Positions 9,519 through 17,100 of a stretch of 32,084 bases of DNA are shown one piece after another. Source of the stretch: Myxococcales bacterium. Lineage in GTDB: Bacteria > Myxococcota > UBA727 > JABDBI01. A program made the translations under genes and the position numbers. Within the stretch, counting starts at the first letter, position 1, and every line of letters begins with the position of its first letter. Location of the stretch: NCBI GenBank assembly GCA_023248545.1, contig JAHFEF010000015.1:11682-43765 (forward strand), in the 5' to 3' direction. The notes under the pieces are model-generated. The model worked only from the letters and a program-made list of their open reading frames with translations. It searched no databases and was not told where the DNA came from.

Positions 9519-11366
9519 ATGAAATATTTGCTAAGAAATAATGCGTTGTTAAATATTACTTCCGTCGGTTTTATCCTTTTGTTGCTTAGCACGGGCTGTT
9601 CTGGAGTAGCTGAAGTGATACAAACGGAAGCAACACCTCCAGGCTCGGGACCTTTGATTGCGGTAGACATGGAACCGATTCATAACAAGGTTTTTTTGGT
9701 CGTTGTCCCAACATTTAATAACGAAAAATACTGGAGAAAAAATATTGATTCGATTTTGAACCAGTCCTATAAAAACTTTCGTATTGTGATCATCGATGAT
9801 GCTTCAACAGATGACACGTATCATCAGATCGATGCATACATGAAGACCCATCCCATGCGCGATCATGTAATTTTGCATCATAATCCGGTGAATCTGGGGC
9901 AGACGGCAAATACAAAACTTGCCATATATCAATATTCAAAGCAAGATAACGAAGTAGTGGTTACGGTGGATGGAGATGATTGGTTGCTGCATAATGACGT
10001 GCTTAAGCAACTCAATCGATACTACGCGAATAAAGAAGTATGGCTTACTTATGGCAGTCAACTAAGCTTCCGGCGAGATGCGGCAGCCACCTATTTTGGC
10101 GAGCCAATGTCAAGAGAAATACTGGAAAAAGGGACTGTTCGAGAACATAGATTTGTAGCCAGTCACCTTAGAACATTTTATGTCGGGCTGTTTAAACAAA
10201 TCAAGGAGAATGATTTGCTGTTAAACGGTGAAAATCCAAAAGTAACAGGGGATCAATTCTTCATGATTCCAATGGTTGAGATGGCTGGTGTTCATGCATA
10301 TTTCAATCCAGACGTCAGCTACGGGTATAATATGGGTGGGACACTGCATGATTTTATTAAGGTTCCAGAGAAGCAACACGCTGTTGAAAAAATCATACGA
10401 ACATGGAAGCGTTACCCACCTTTAGACAAACTTCCTGGCCAATTTGGTTCTGAAAAATATCTGATAGTTTGGCCCGATGGTGGTTTGGCCAATAGACTTA
10501 GAACACTGGCTTCTGCTCATGTGTTTGCCGAAAAAACAAACAGAAAATTGATTCTAGACTGGCATAAACAAGATGTTTTTTCTGCGGACTTTGATGAATT
10601 GTTTGACAGTAAAATCCCGACTATTGAACAACTATTCAAACAAACTGATGTTAATAGTTCCGAGTTTAAACACCTTGACCCAACCGATACAGATTTTATG
10701 AAGGCTTACTCCGGAGATGAACGCGTAATTTATGTTCATTCTGGTTTTAATTTTACAACTCCAAGTCTTGGATTTGATGAATTTATCGAGGAGTATATCG
10801 AATTTTACAGAAGTCTCGTATTCAAGCCTTCAATAGCTAAATCTGTTAAAGAATTTTCTAAAAATAACGGGTTTAACAATGGTAAAGTGGTTGGGGTACA
10901 CGTCCGAAGTTGGGGACTCAGTAATGACGATAATAGGGCATCGATTGGCACTCGAGAAGCTATCTTAAATGAGTTTGCTCTTGAGATGCAGAAGGCGGTT
11001 ACTGCTGATCCACAAATTCTGTTTTTTGTAGCTACAGATAATCCTGATAATATTGAAAAATTACGCACAAAGATTGGCAGTGACAAAATTCTTTCTTACT
11101 CTAACGATTCTGTCCAGCGATCTAGCCTAGAAGATCTTAAGAGAGCTATTACTGAGTTCTTACTACTATCTAAGACGCGTTATATCATTGGAACATATCA
11201 AAGTAGCTTTTCTGAGGAAGCTGCTTTGTTGACGCAGGAATGTAGAAAAATCAACGTAGGACCATCTTTGGTTAATGGTCTTCATTCTATTATCTGTTTT
11301 GATAAAACGGGAAAGCCATATCAACGACCTGAATCTCAATCAGACGGTTGTTTTAATAGACCGTAG
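9519..11366 (+). CDS. Exported two-domain glycosyltransferase: GT2 domain fused to fucosyltransferase-like domain
   Basis: The 615-residue product starts with an export signal ending in a lipobox-like LSTGC (Cys27). Residues about 57-290 form a GT2 (GT-A) domain: VVVPTFNN at 61-68, IIDDASTDD at 91-99 and the metal/nucleotide-binding DGDD at 151-154. Residues about 313-600 form a second domain with GGLANRLRTL at 321-330, GVHVR at 459-463, FFVATDN and a C-terminal IGTYQSSFSEEAALL segment. These marks resemble fucosyltransferase-type folds (GT11/GT23/NodZ). The ATG at 9519 has AGGAGAAGG about 10 bases upstream; an in-frame ATG at 9474 would bury the signal 15 residues in. Catalytic motifs look intact. 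A lipoprotein signal on a GT2 enzyme is unusual, since its donor is normally cytoplasmic. Base composition is A/T-rich, suggesting transfer. Confidence 0.85.
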   Translation: MKYLLRNNALLNITSVGFILLLLSTGCSGVAEVIQTEATPPGSGPLIAVDMEPIHNKVFLVVVPTFNNEKYWRKNIDSILNQSYKNFRIVIIDDASTDDTYHQIDAYMKTHPMRDHVILHHNPVNLGQTANTKLAIYQYSKQDNEVVVTVDGDDWLLHNDVLKQLNRYYANKEVWLTYGSQLSFRRDAAATYFGEPMSREILEKGTVREHRFVASHLRTFYVGLFKQIKENDLLLNGENPKVTGDQFFMIPMVEMAGVHAYFNPDVSYGYNMGGTLHDFIKVPEKQHAVEKIIRTWKRYPPLDKLPGQFGSEKYLIVWPDGGLANRLRTLASAHVFAEKTNRKLILDWHKQDVFSADFDELFDSKIPTIEQLFKQTDVNSSEFKHLDPTDTDFMKAYSGDERVIYVHSGFNFTTPSLGFDEFIEEYIEFYRSLVFKPSIAKSVKEFSKNNGFNNGKVVGVHVRSWGLSNDDNRASIGTREAILNEFALEMQKAVTADPQILFFVATDNPDNIEKLRTKIGSDKILSYSNDSVQRSSLEDLKRAITEFLLLSKTRYIIGTYQSSFSEEAALLTQECRKINVGPSLVNGLHSIICFDKTGKPYQRPESQSDGCFNRP

Positions 11367-11376
11367 GAGAATTAAC

Positions 11377-12174
11377 GTGATTGGTTTTCGACCTCATTTT
11401 TTGGCGCTTGTTTTGTGCTTTTTCATCCTCCAATGCGAGGACTCAGTAAGAAGTCCGGAATTTCATCTGGTTTCATATGGGGACGCCGCGTTTAAGGCTT
11501 CCCGAGAACGTTTTAGAGGTGAAGCGGAAAGGTCTGGCTTTTTCAAGAGCATCTGGATTTTTGACCCTGATACGGTGAAGCCACTTTTGAATCCAGAAAC
11601 TCTCGATTTTATGACTAAGAATAAGAGAGGGGGTGGGTATTGGGTGTGGAAGCCGGTAATTGTTAAACATGTACTCTCGTTAATTCCAAAAGAAGACATC
11701 ATAGTTTATGCGGATGTTGGGTGTTCTATAGATATTAGCGGAAAAAAAAGACTCGCAGAATATGCGAAAATGCTAAATGGAAAAAAGAACATACTAGCAT
11801 TCAGAATTGCACATCTTGCAGAAAAGTGTTGGACTAAAAGAGATCTCTCTGTTGAACTTAATTCGCCAGTAGAATTTTTAGATTCGGGACAAATTATGGC
11901 TACTGTCTTTATCATAAGAAATACAGAAGGAGCCCTTGAGTTTTTGGATCGATGGATTCAAATTTCGAATGCCTCTGATTTTAAGTTAATTGACGATACC
12001 GCTTCCCAGTCTGCAAATGACACTTGTTTTGTTGAAAATCGTCATGATCAAAGTATTTTTTCGCTTTTATGTAAAGGATATGAGGGTTGTTTGGCGATTG
12101 GTGATGAAATCAGTCCTATGCCTTATTCAACTAAAAATGGGTTTCCATTTATTGGAACTCGAATCCCAGGCTAA
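11377..12174 (+). CDS. Exported GT-A-like glycosyltransferase (GYWxWKP type)
   Basis: The 265-residue product begins at a GTG with TAGGAGA about 7 bases upstream, 10 bases after the previous stop. A hydrophobic leader (residues 7-19) ends at Cys20 in ILQC, a poor lipobox because of Gln at -1; it may be a signal anchor instead. The catalytic-looking core has HLVSYGDAAF at 30-39, RGGGYWVWKP at 84-93 and the acidic YADVG at 111-115, then an AFRIAH segment and DRWI. I know this pattern (GYGYWxWKP followed by a D-x-G/D-x-D-like strand) from uncharacterised glycosyltransferases in bacterial polysaccharide loci and large DNA viruses. Donor and acceptor are unknown. The gene is A/T-rich like its neighbours. 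Confidence 0.75.
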   Translation: MIGFRPHFLALVLCFFILQCEDSVRSPEFHLVSYGDAAFKASRERFRGEAERSGFFKSIWIFDPDTVKPLLNPETLDFMTKNKRGGGYWVWKPVIVKHVLSLIPKEDIIVYADVGCSIDISGKKRLAEYAKMLNGKKNILAFRIAHLAEKCWTKRDLSVELNSPVEFLDSGQIMATVFIIRNTEGALEFLDRWIQISNASDFKLIDDTASQSANDTCFVENRHDQSIFSLLCKGYEGCLAIGDEISPMPYSTKNGFPFIGTRIPG

Positions 12175-12183
12175 AGAATCGTT

Positions 12184-13107
12184 ATGAAAAAAACAATGTT
12201 TCTGTTTCTGCTTGTTTCATGTGGCCCAGGCTCTACCGTGCCTGAGTTGTCTGGCATTAAAATTACGCATGCTGGTGATTATAAGCAGGTTGATAACATC
12301 GCGGTGATTGTTGAACCCAGAAAACACGAACTCCTTGTTCCCGTGGTCAAAAATGCCATGACTGTTTTGGGTGACAAGTGGAAGATCCAGATATTTCATG
12401 GGACAGAGAATGCTGAATTTATTCGAAATTCAGAATTAAGGGACGAAATCATCTCAGGTAAGGTTTTTCTCAGTAATCTAGGTGTTTCAGACCTTAAGAA
12501 TCCACTATATTCAACGCTTCTGTTATCTAGCGTCTTCTGGGAAAACGTATTCGGTGAAAATATCCTCATTTTTCAGACGGATTCTGTTCTGTGTGGCGGT
12601 TCAAAACTTAAAGTCGACGATTTTCTTAAGTATGACTATATTGGGGCACCTTGGCGTGACATGGGAACGAGCTGTTTTATCTATAAAGATGGCGCGGGTT
12701 ACAAGGCGATTTCTTCTGATGAGACCAGCTTAGAGAAATTGCAGCTTTCAGGGGCCCAAGAAATTCAATCTCATCAAACAAAAATAGGAAACGGCGGGCT
12801 ATCTATTCGAAAACGTTCTAAAACCTTAAATGTATTGCAGAAGGTCCACGCTGAAGGAGTGTTTTTGGCTGAATATGAGGATCGCTACTATAGTTGCGTA
12901 GCCGAAGATTCAAGAATGGGTTGGCAGTCTGCTGATTTTGAAACAGCTAAAAAATTTTCAGCGGGCGAGATCCCCTGTGATGGAGCTTTTGGAACCCACC
13001 AACCTTGGAGTGCCATGCAGAAACATGAGTTGGATCAATTAGGCGGTTGGTGTGTAGAATATGAAGAGGTTCTAAGGCCTTTCTATCGGAACAGAGAAAA
13101 AAGATGA
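12184..13107 (+). CDS. Lipoprotein with DUF5672 glycosyltransferase-like domain
   Basis: The 307-residue product starts MKKTMFLFLLVSCGPG, a short but canonical lipoprotein signal with lipobox LVSC (Cys13). The body matches the DUF5672 pattern: ILIFQTDSVLC at 127-137, DYIGAPW at 151-157, GNGGLSIRKR at 202-211, an acidic EDRYYSC segment at about 232-238 and a late FGTHQPW. DUF5672 proteins are GT-A-like and commonly sit in glycan loci. The acidic and NGG motifs are kept, so the fold looks functional. It begins 9 bases after the previous stop and its stop overlaps the next start by 4 bases (ATGA), so the two are translationally coupled. Membrane placement by the lipid anchor, rather than a cytoplasmic site, is predicted from the signal. 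Confidence 0.82.
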   Translation: MKKTMFLFLLVSCGPGSTVPELSGIKITHAGDYKQVDNIAVIVEPRKHELLVPVVKNAMTVLGDKWKIQIFHGTENAEFIRNSELRDEIISGKVFLSNLGVSDLKNPLYSTLLLSSVFWENVFGENILIFQTDSVLCGGSKLKVDDFLKYDYIGAPWRDMGTSCFIYKDGAGYKAISSDETSLEKLQLSGAQEIQSHQTKIGNGGLSIRKRSKTLNVLQKVHAEGVFLAEYEDRYYSCVAEDSRMGWQSADFETAKKFSAGEIPCDGAFGTHQPWSAMQKHELDQLGGWCVEYEEVLRPFYRNREKR

Positions 13108-13988
13108 GAAGTGTAAATAAATTAGTGCTGAGTGGGCTGTGCGTATTCTGTGTTTCGTGTGGTCCTACGGTGCAGAGTGGAACGCCTAAATTTGAACATA
13201 CATCCTTGTATGATGATTTGAAATTTGATGAATCCAAGAGACCAGCTGTCCCCTGGAAGAGGAATCATGTTATCGTGACGTTTTATTTTAATCAGGGCGA
13301 AGATTTGCAGAGGAATTTGCAGTGGAAAAGAGATGATTTTGATATGATTAAGCCTTGGCATCGTTCGGTAGAGTGGAACAAACTAAGAGGAGTTGTTTTT
13401 TATGATTCACTTAGCGAAGAGTTTATTAATAAATATTCAAATGAATGTATAGAATTTAGGAAAGTCAAAAATAAAACGAAATACCAAGTGACCTCAGAAA
13501 GATTTCTGGCAGTTCTTGATTATCTGCAGGATAACCCAGATATCGAATATATATTTTTGACAGATGCAAGCGATGTAATTGTGAGACGGAATCCCTTTAT
13601 GGGATTACAGCCAGATACTCTGTATGTTGGAAGTGAGAAAGATACTGTTAAGTCTTCCTGGAACTGGTTACTTGGACACGTAAGGATTCTTCTCAATGGG
13701 GACGAAAGAAAAATATCAGATTACGCAAGTAAGCTCGGAGATAATGTTTTGCTCAATGCTGGTGTTTCGGGCGGTCATCGAGATATTTACATGAAATTTC
13801 TTGAAAGTATGAAAGAAGCCTTTGAACAAAGTAGCACTTCGTTGGAGGCATCTTCAGACATGGCAGCTTTAAACTGGGTTTTGTATCAGCCTGAATTTGT
13901 TAGCAAGATTAAAACTGGCTATCCAATACATTCGGTATTTAAAGTGTTCGACATTAAGAACCAGGAAGTTGTGTTTATTCATAAGTAA
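13104..13988 (+). CDS. Lipoprotein with GT-A-like glycosyltransferase domain
   Basis: The 294-residue product begins MRSVNKLVLSGLCVFCVSCG; Cys19 in VSCG is the predicted lipidated residue, although Cys at -3 is unusual. The domain includes HVIVTFYFNQ at about 55-64, IFLTDASDVIVRRNPF at about 150-165 (an acidic strand followed by an xxxNPF/W element, as in GT-A enzymes that read DxD as D-x-x-D), and LLNAGVSGG at about 215-223, the usual glycine-containing acceptor-side loop. I cannot assign a CAZy family. The start overlaps the DUF5672 gene by 4 bases. The gene is strongly A/T-rich. It could be a galactosyl- or mannosyltransferase by analogy, but the sugar is not visible from sequence. Confidence 0.78.
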   Translation: MRSVNKLVLSGLCVFCVSCGPTVQSGTPKFEHTSLYDDLKFDESKRPAVPWKRNHVIVTFYFNQGEDLQRNLQWKRDDFDMIKPWHRSVEWNKLRGVVFYDSLSEEFINKYSNECIEFRKVKNKTKYQVTSERFLAVLDYLQDNPDIEYIFLTDASDVIVRRNPFMGLQPDTLYVGSEKDTVKSSWNWLLGHVRILLNGDERKISDYASKLGDNVLLNAGVSGGHRDIYMKFLESMKEAFEQSSTSLEASSDMAALNWVLYQPEFVSKIKTGYPIHSVFKVFDIKNQEVVFIHK

Positions 13989-14001
13989 TGGAGAGGGCTG
14001 A

Positions 14002-15192
14002 GTGATTAAATTAGTTCAAGCAGTATTTTTTGTAGTCTGCTTCTTGGGTGTCTCGTGTGGCTCAACGAAAGAACCAGACTTATGTCGCGGCTGTGCCGAA
14101 AAATATCCATATTACAATGACTCGCATTTAAGTACGAGTGTGCAGAAAATTGAAACCTTACCCTATTCCCAGCTCCAGGTATCGAAACTTGGGGATCTCA
14201 AAAAGGTATTTGTGTTTCCTGTCACTAATCGTCGATATACTGCTGTTGGATTTGCACATGATTTTTTAAGTGCATTAGAAAAAGAAGGATGGGTCGTTCT
14301 CGACTCGGACACACAGATTCGAAGTGCAGATCCATTGGTTGACATCGAGAGAGCAACGGGAATCAAAGACCCCGATATAGTCGGGTTCTATATGACAGAC
14401 TATTCGGATAAATCGTGTTATTTTTATCATACCTGGAAACTTCTTCCATCCGCAAAATTTTTAAAGGTAGCTGTTTTAGAGGATTTTAATCGGAAAATCC
14501 AAACAGACAATGCTGCCTATTTTTCACAGTATGCAGACATTCTCCTAGTGCGCTATCCTGAGGCCTTTAAAGAGGTTATTCGAGATTGTAAATTGCCTGT
14601 CTTCCACTTTCCCCACAGTGCAGGCCCTGCCTATTTTCTGCAAAATACCGAGTTTAGAACGAAGAAACCGAAAATTTTATTATCGGGCACTATTTCTAAA
14701 GAATGGTATCCTCTTCGCTCTAAAGCTCTAGAACTCTTCAATTTGAAAAATGATTTCATCACACTCAGAAAGCACCCAGGTTATATGCCAGGCATAGATC
14801 CTGTTGAGGAGGCCAATAGCTATGCTTCTTCTATTGCCAAACATCAGCTTGCGCTGACGGGTGCAGGGATGGGCACTGTTCTCCCCGCGCCCTATATTCT
14901 AGGCAAACACTTTGAAATTCCTGCCACCGGCACTGTGATGGTGACGGATAGATTGGTGGCTCCTATGATGGAACGGCTTGGATTTATTGAAGGTATTCAT
15001 TATCTTGCATCTACACCTAATACGTTGGAAACAGATATCTCGAATTGGTTACAGCCAGAAAACCTAGAAAATTTAGAAAAGATTGGGCTCGCAGGGCATC
15101 AGTTGGTGAAAGAACGACATACGCTGGCAAAACGAGTTAAGGAATTTGAAAAGGTAGTTTATCACGCCTGGAAGAAGCAGCAGGTTTTATAA
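14002..15192 (+). CDS. Lipoprotein with GT-B glycosyltransferase domain (first of tandem pair)
   Basis: The 396-residue product starts at GTG 14002 with GGAGAGG 5 bases upstream. The signal ends in GVSCGS (Cys19). The mature N-terminus has a C-x-x-C (Cys28, Cys31) followed by YNDSHL at 38-43, which the neighbour shares. The C-terminal half looks like a GT-B enzyme of the glycosyl transferases group 1 / CgeB-like type (PF13524): RKHPGY at 256-261, LTGAGMG at 285-291 and KHFEIPATGTVMVTD at 302-316, the nucleotide-sugar-binding side. The N-terminal Rossmann half has VFPVTNRRYTAVGFAHDF at about 71-88. It is a tandem duplicate of the next gene and lies 13 bases after the preceding stop. Confidence 0.8.
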   Translation: MIKLVQAVFFVVCFLGVSCGSTKEPDLCRGCAEKYPYYNDSHLSTSVQKIETLPYSQLQVSKLGDLKKVFVFPVTNRRYTAVGFAHDFLSALEKEGWVVLDSDTQIRSADPLVDIERATGIKDPDIVGFYMTDYSDKSCYFYHTWKLLPSAKFLKVAVLEDFNRKIQTDNAAYFSQYADILLVRYPEAFKEVIRDCKLPVFHFPHSAGPAYFLQNTEFRTKKPKILLSGTISKEWYPLRSKALELFNLKNDFITLRKHPGYMPGIDPVEEANSYASSIAKHQLALTGAGMGTVLPAPYILGKHFEIPATGTVMVTDRLVAPMMERLGFIEGIHYLASTPNTLETDISNWLQPENLENLEKIGLAGHQLVKERHTLAKRVKEFEKVVYHAWKKQQVL

Positions 15193-15194
15193 CG

Positions 15195-16391
15195 ATGTTA
15201 AAAATACTCCTCATCACCCTTTCCTGTTTGACAGTGTCTTGTAGCAAAGACTATGATTATTGCACTAATTGTTCGAACCAATACCCGCATTACAATGATT
15301 CACATCTCAGAAGCTCTGCCCAACCAATCAACACGTTGCCCCCTCCGCCTCGATCCAGCAAAGCCAAAATAGAAACACTCAGCAAAGTGATTGTCTTTCC
15401 CGTCAGTAACAAACGGAAAACTGCGGTTGGTTTTGCGGACGCCTTCTTGACCGCATTGGAAAAAAAAGGCTGGAAAGTTTTGGATTCAGACACTCAGATT
15501 CGAAACGGTGATCCAATCATCGATATCAAAAATTCAACAGGAATCGAAAAGCCAGACATTGTGGCTTTTTATATGACAGAAATGTCTGAGACAAACAGTT
15601 CTAAAAATTTTCATGCACAATGGGAACAACTGTCTAAAGCTAATTTTCTGAAAGTGTCGATTTTAGAAGATTTTAATTTTCCTTGGCAAATCAACAATGC
15701 TAGCTATTTTAGCCAATATGCCGATGTTATCCTGGTGCGATACCCAGAGGCTTTTCAACAAATAATCCCAGATTGCAAGAAGCCTGTTTTTCATTTCCCA
15801 CATAGTGCAGGTCGGAGTTATTTCCAGGAGAAATCGGACTTTAGCGACAAAGAACCTACTGCCTTGTTGTCTGGCAGCATCAATGAACGTTGGTATCCTT
15901 TGCGCTCCAAAGCCCGCGAACTTTTTCATGCTGGCAAAAAAATAATTACATTCCGAGAGCACCCGGGATATCAGCCAGGTGCAGATCCCGTCCAAGAAGC
16001 CAAAGACTACGCTGCCCAAATCTCTAAAAATCAACTCGCCTTGACGGGAGCCGGAATGGGAGTGGCCCTGGCTGCACCCTATATTCTAGCCAAGCATTTT
16101 GAAATCCCCGCCACGGGCACCGTCATGATAACAGACAAGTTTGTTGCACCATTAATGCAGAACCTTGGATTTATTGAAAACGTGCATTTTCTTGCTTCGA
16201 CCCCCGATACCCTTGAGCGTGATTTAGAGCGGTGGTTAGCACCCGAAAACAAGGCTGCTTTGGAACAAATCGGGCTGGCAGGACAAAAACTGGTTGCTGA
16301 ACGACATTCGCTTGAAAAGCGCGTTGAAGAGTTTGAGAAGGTGGTTTACCATTCCTGGAGCAAGAAAAGGCAGGAAACTATCGGAATGTGA
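15195..16391 (+). CDS. Lipoprotein with GT-B glycosyltransferase domain (second of tandem pair)
   Basis: The 398-residue product begins MLKILLITLSCLTVSCSK with Cys16 as predicted lipid site. By eye it matches its upstream neighbour along the whole length, with clearly more than half of positions identical. Shared elements include C-x-x-C (Cys23, Cys26), YNDSHL (33-38), FREHPGY, LTGAGMG and KHFEIPATGTVMITD. It starts 2 bases after the neighbour's stop. Its codons are less A/T-rich than those of the upstream copy, so the duplication is not recent or one copy was acquired separately. It is the last gene of the run; an 11-bp gap then leads to the 16-bp repeat described below. Likely the same reaction class as the upstream copy with a different acceptor. 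Confidence 0.8.
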   Translation: MLKILLITLSCLTVSCSKDYDYCTNCSNQYPHYNDSHLRSSAQPINTLPPPPRSSKAKIETLSKVIVFPVSNKRKTAVGFADAFLTALEKKGWKVLDSDTQIRNGDPIIDIKNSTGIEKPDIVAFYMTEMSETNSSKNFHAQWEQLSKANFLKVSILEDFNFPWQINNASYFSQYADVILVRYPEAFQQIIPDCKKPVFHFPHSAGRSYFQEKSDFSDKEPTALLSGSINERWYPLRSKARELFHAGKKIITFREHPGYQPGADPVQEAKDYAAQISKNQLALTGAGMGVALAAPYILAKHFEIPATGTVMITDKFVAPLMQNLGFIENVHFLASTPDTLERDLERWLAPENKAALEQIGLAGQKLVAERHSLEKRVEEFEKVVYHSWSKKRQETIGM

Positions 16392-16401
16392 TAGTTTCTG
16401 G

Positions 16402-16417
16402 TAATTAATTTCTTGCA
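16402..16417. repeat. 16-bp direct repeat, left copy (flanks the AbiE/ATPase island)
   Basis: TAATTAATTTCTTGCA occurs here, 11 bases after the last glycosyltransferase stop, and again exactly at 19480-19495. The two copies bracket the AbiE pair and the DUF4143 ATPase. Confidence 0.7.
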
Positions 16418-16445
16418 AGATTCTGTCAAAATATGACAGAATCTT
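16417..16445 (+). promoter_or_regulatory. Perfect 12-bp inverted repeat, likely AbiEi operator
   Basis: AAGATTCTGTCA (16417-16428) and TGACAGAATCTT (16434-16445) are perfect reverse complements around a 5-base spacer, ending 7 bases before the abiEi start codon. AbiEi antitoxins are known to bind inverted repeats in their own promoter and repress the operon, so this is the expected operator. No T-run follows, so a terminator is unlikely. Confidence 0.8.
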
Positions 16446-16452
16446 ACTAGAT

Positions 16453-17100
16453 ATGAAAGACAAGCTCCAAAAAATCCTATTGCGCTGGCCTAAAAGGATT
16501 ATCCGGGATGTCGATTTAGCGGCAATGTTAACTGGCTCAGACAATGCACGTTACAGTCTGGTTAAACGAGCCATTCAAAACAAGGTTTTGACTCGAATTA
16601 TTAACGGCGTCTATTTTATTGAAGAGCCTTATGCAAAGGGCCAATTTCATACTTTCGAAATCGCACAGATGCTCGAGGGATCTTCCTATGTCAGCTTTGA
16701 GTCGGCTCTTTCATACCATCAGTTAATCCCAGAAGCGGTCTATACCACCAGCTGCGCGACAACCAAAAGAACAAGGGAAATTCGAACGCGAATTGGGGTC
16801 TTGTGGTTTAAGCATGTGCCGACCAAAAATTTCTTTCTTGGGGTGGAGCGTGTCGTAGATGGTCCATTTATTTATTTAATGGCGACACCCTGGCGAGCTC
16901 TGGCTGACCACTATTTTGTTTTTCAGCGCCCATGGACTGAACCCAGTTCGGTATTTGAAGATCTGCGAATTGATGAGGAAGACCTGCGAGCATTTTCGCT
17001 AGAGCCTCTGCGAGGACTTGTCCGAGAATACCCAAGCCCGCGCGTGCGTCGATTCTTTAAACAATTTTTAACTTACATGGAGCAACAACATGATCAGTGA
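16453..17100 (+). CDS. abiEi: AbiEi-like antitoxin / transcriptional autorepressor
   Basis: The 215-residue product has an N-terminal winged-helix-like segment (residues about 14-55: VDLAAMLTG, VKRAIQNKVLTRIINGVYFI) followed by a domain with SYVSFESALSYHQLIPE, which is typical of AbiEi-type antitoxins. In type IV systems the antitoxin counters the nucleotidyltransferase toxin without binding it and represses the operon. The gene sits directly behind the perfect inverted repeat that would be its operator. Its stop overlaps the toxin start by 11 bases, the normal order antitoxin then toxin. There is no strong SD sequence ahead of the ATG. Confidence 0.85.
   Translation: MKDKLQKILLRWPKRIIRDVDLAAMLTGSDNARYSLVKRAIQNKVLTRIINGVYFIEEPYAKGQFHTFEIAQMLEGSSYVSFESALSYHQLIPEAVYTTSCATTKRTREIRTRIGVLWFKHVPTKNFFLGVERVVDGPFIYLMATPWRALADHYFVFQRPWTEPSSVFEDLRIDEEDLRAFSLEPLRGLVREYPSPRVRRFFKQFLTYMEQQHDQ

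Noticed and set aside
9221..9670. Minus-strand 149-codon frame at the junction of the 857-aa gene and the first GT gene
   Set aside because: It lies across two plus-strand genes with good signals and ribosome site; no protein features.
16417..16445. Inverted repeat as a rho-independent terminator of the glycosyltransferase operon
   Set aside because: No T-run follows on either side, and the position just before abiEi fits an operator better.
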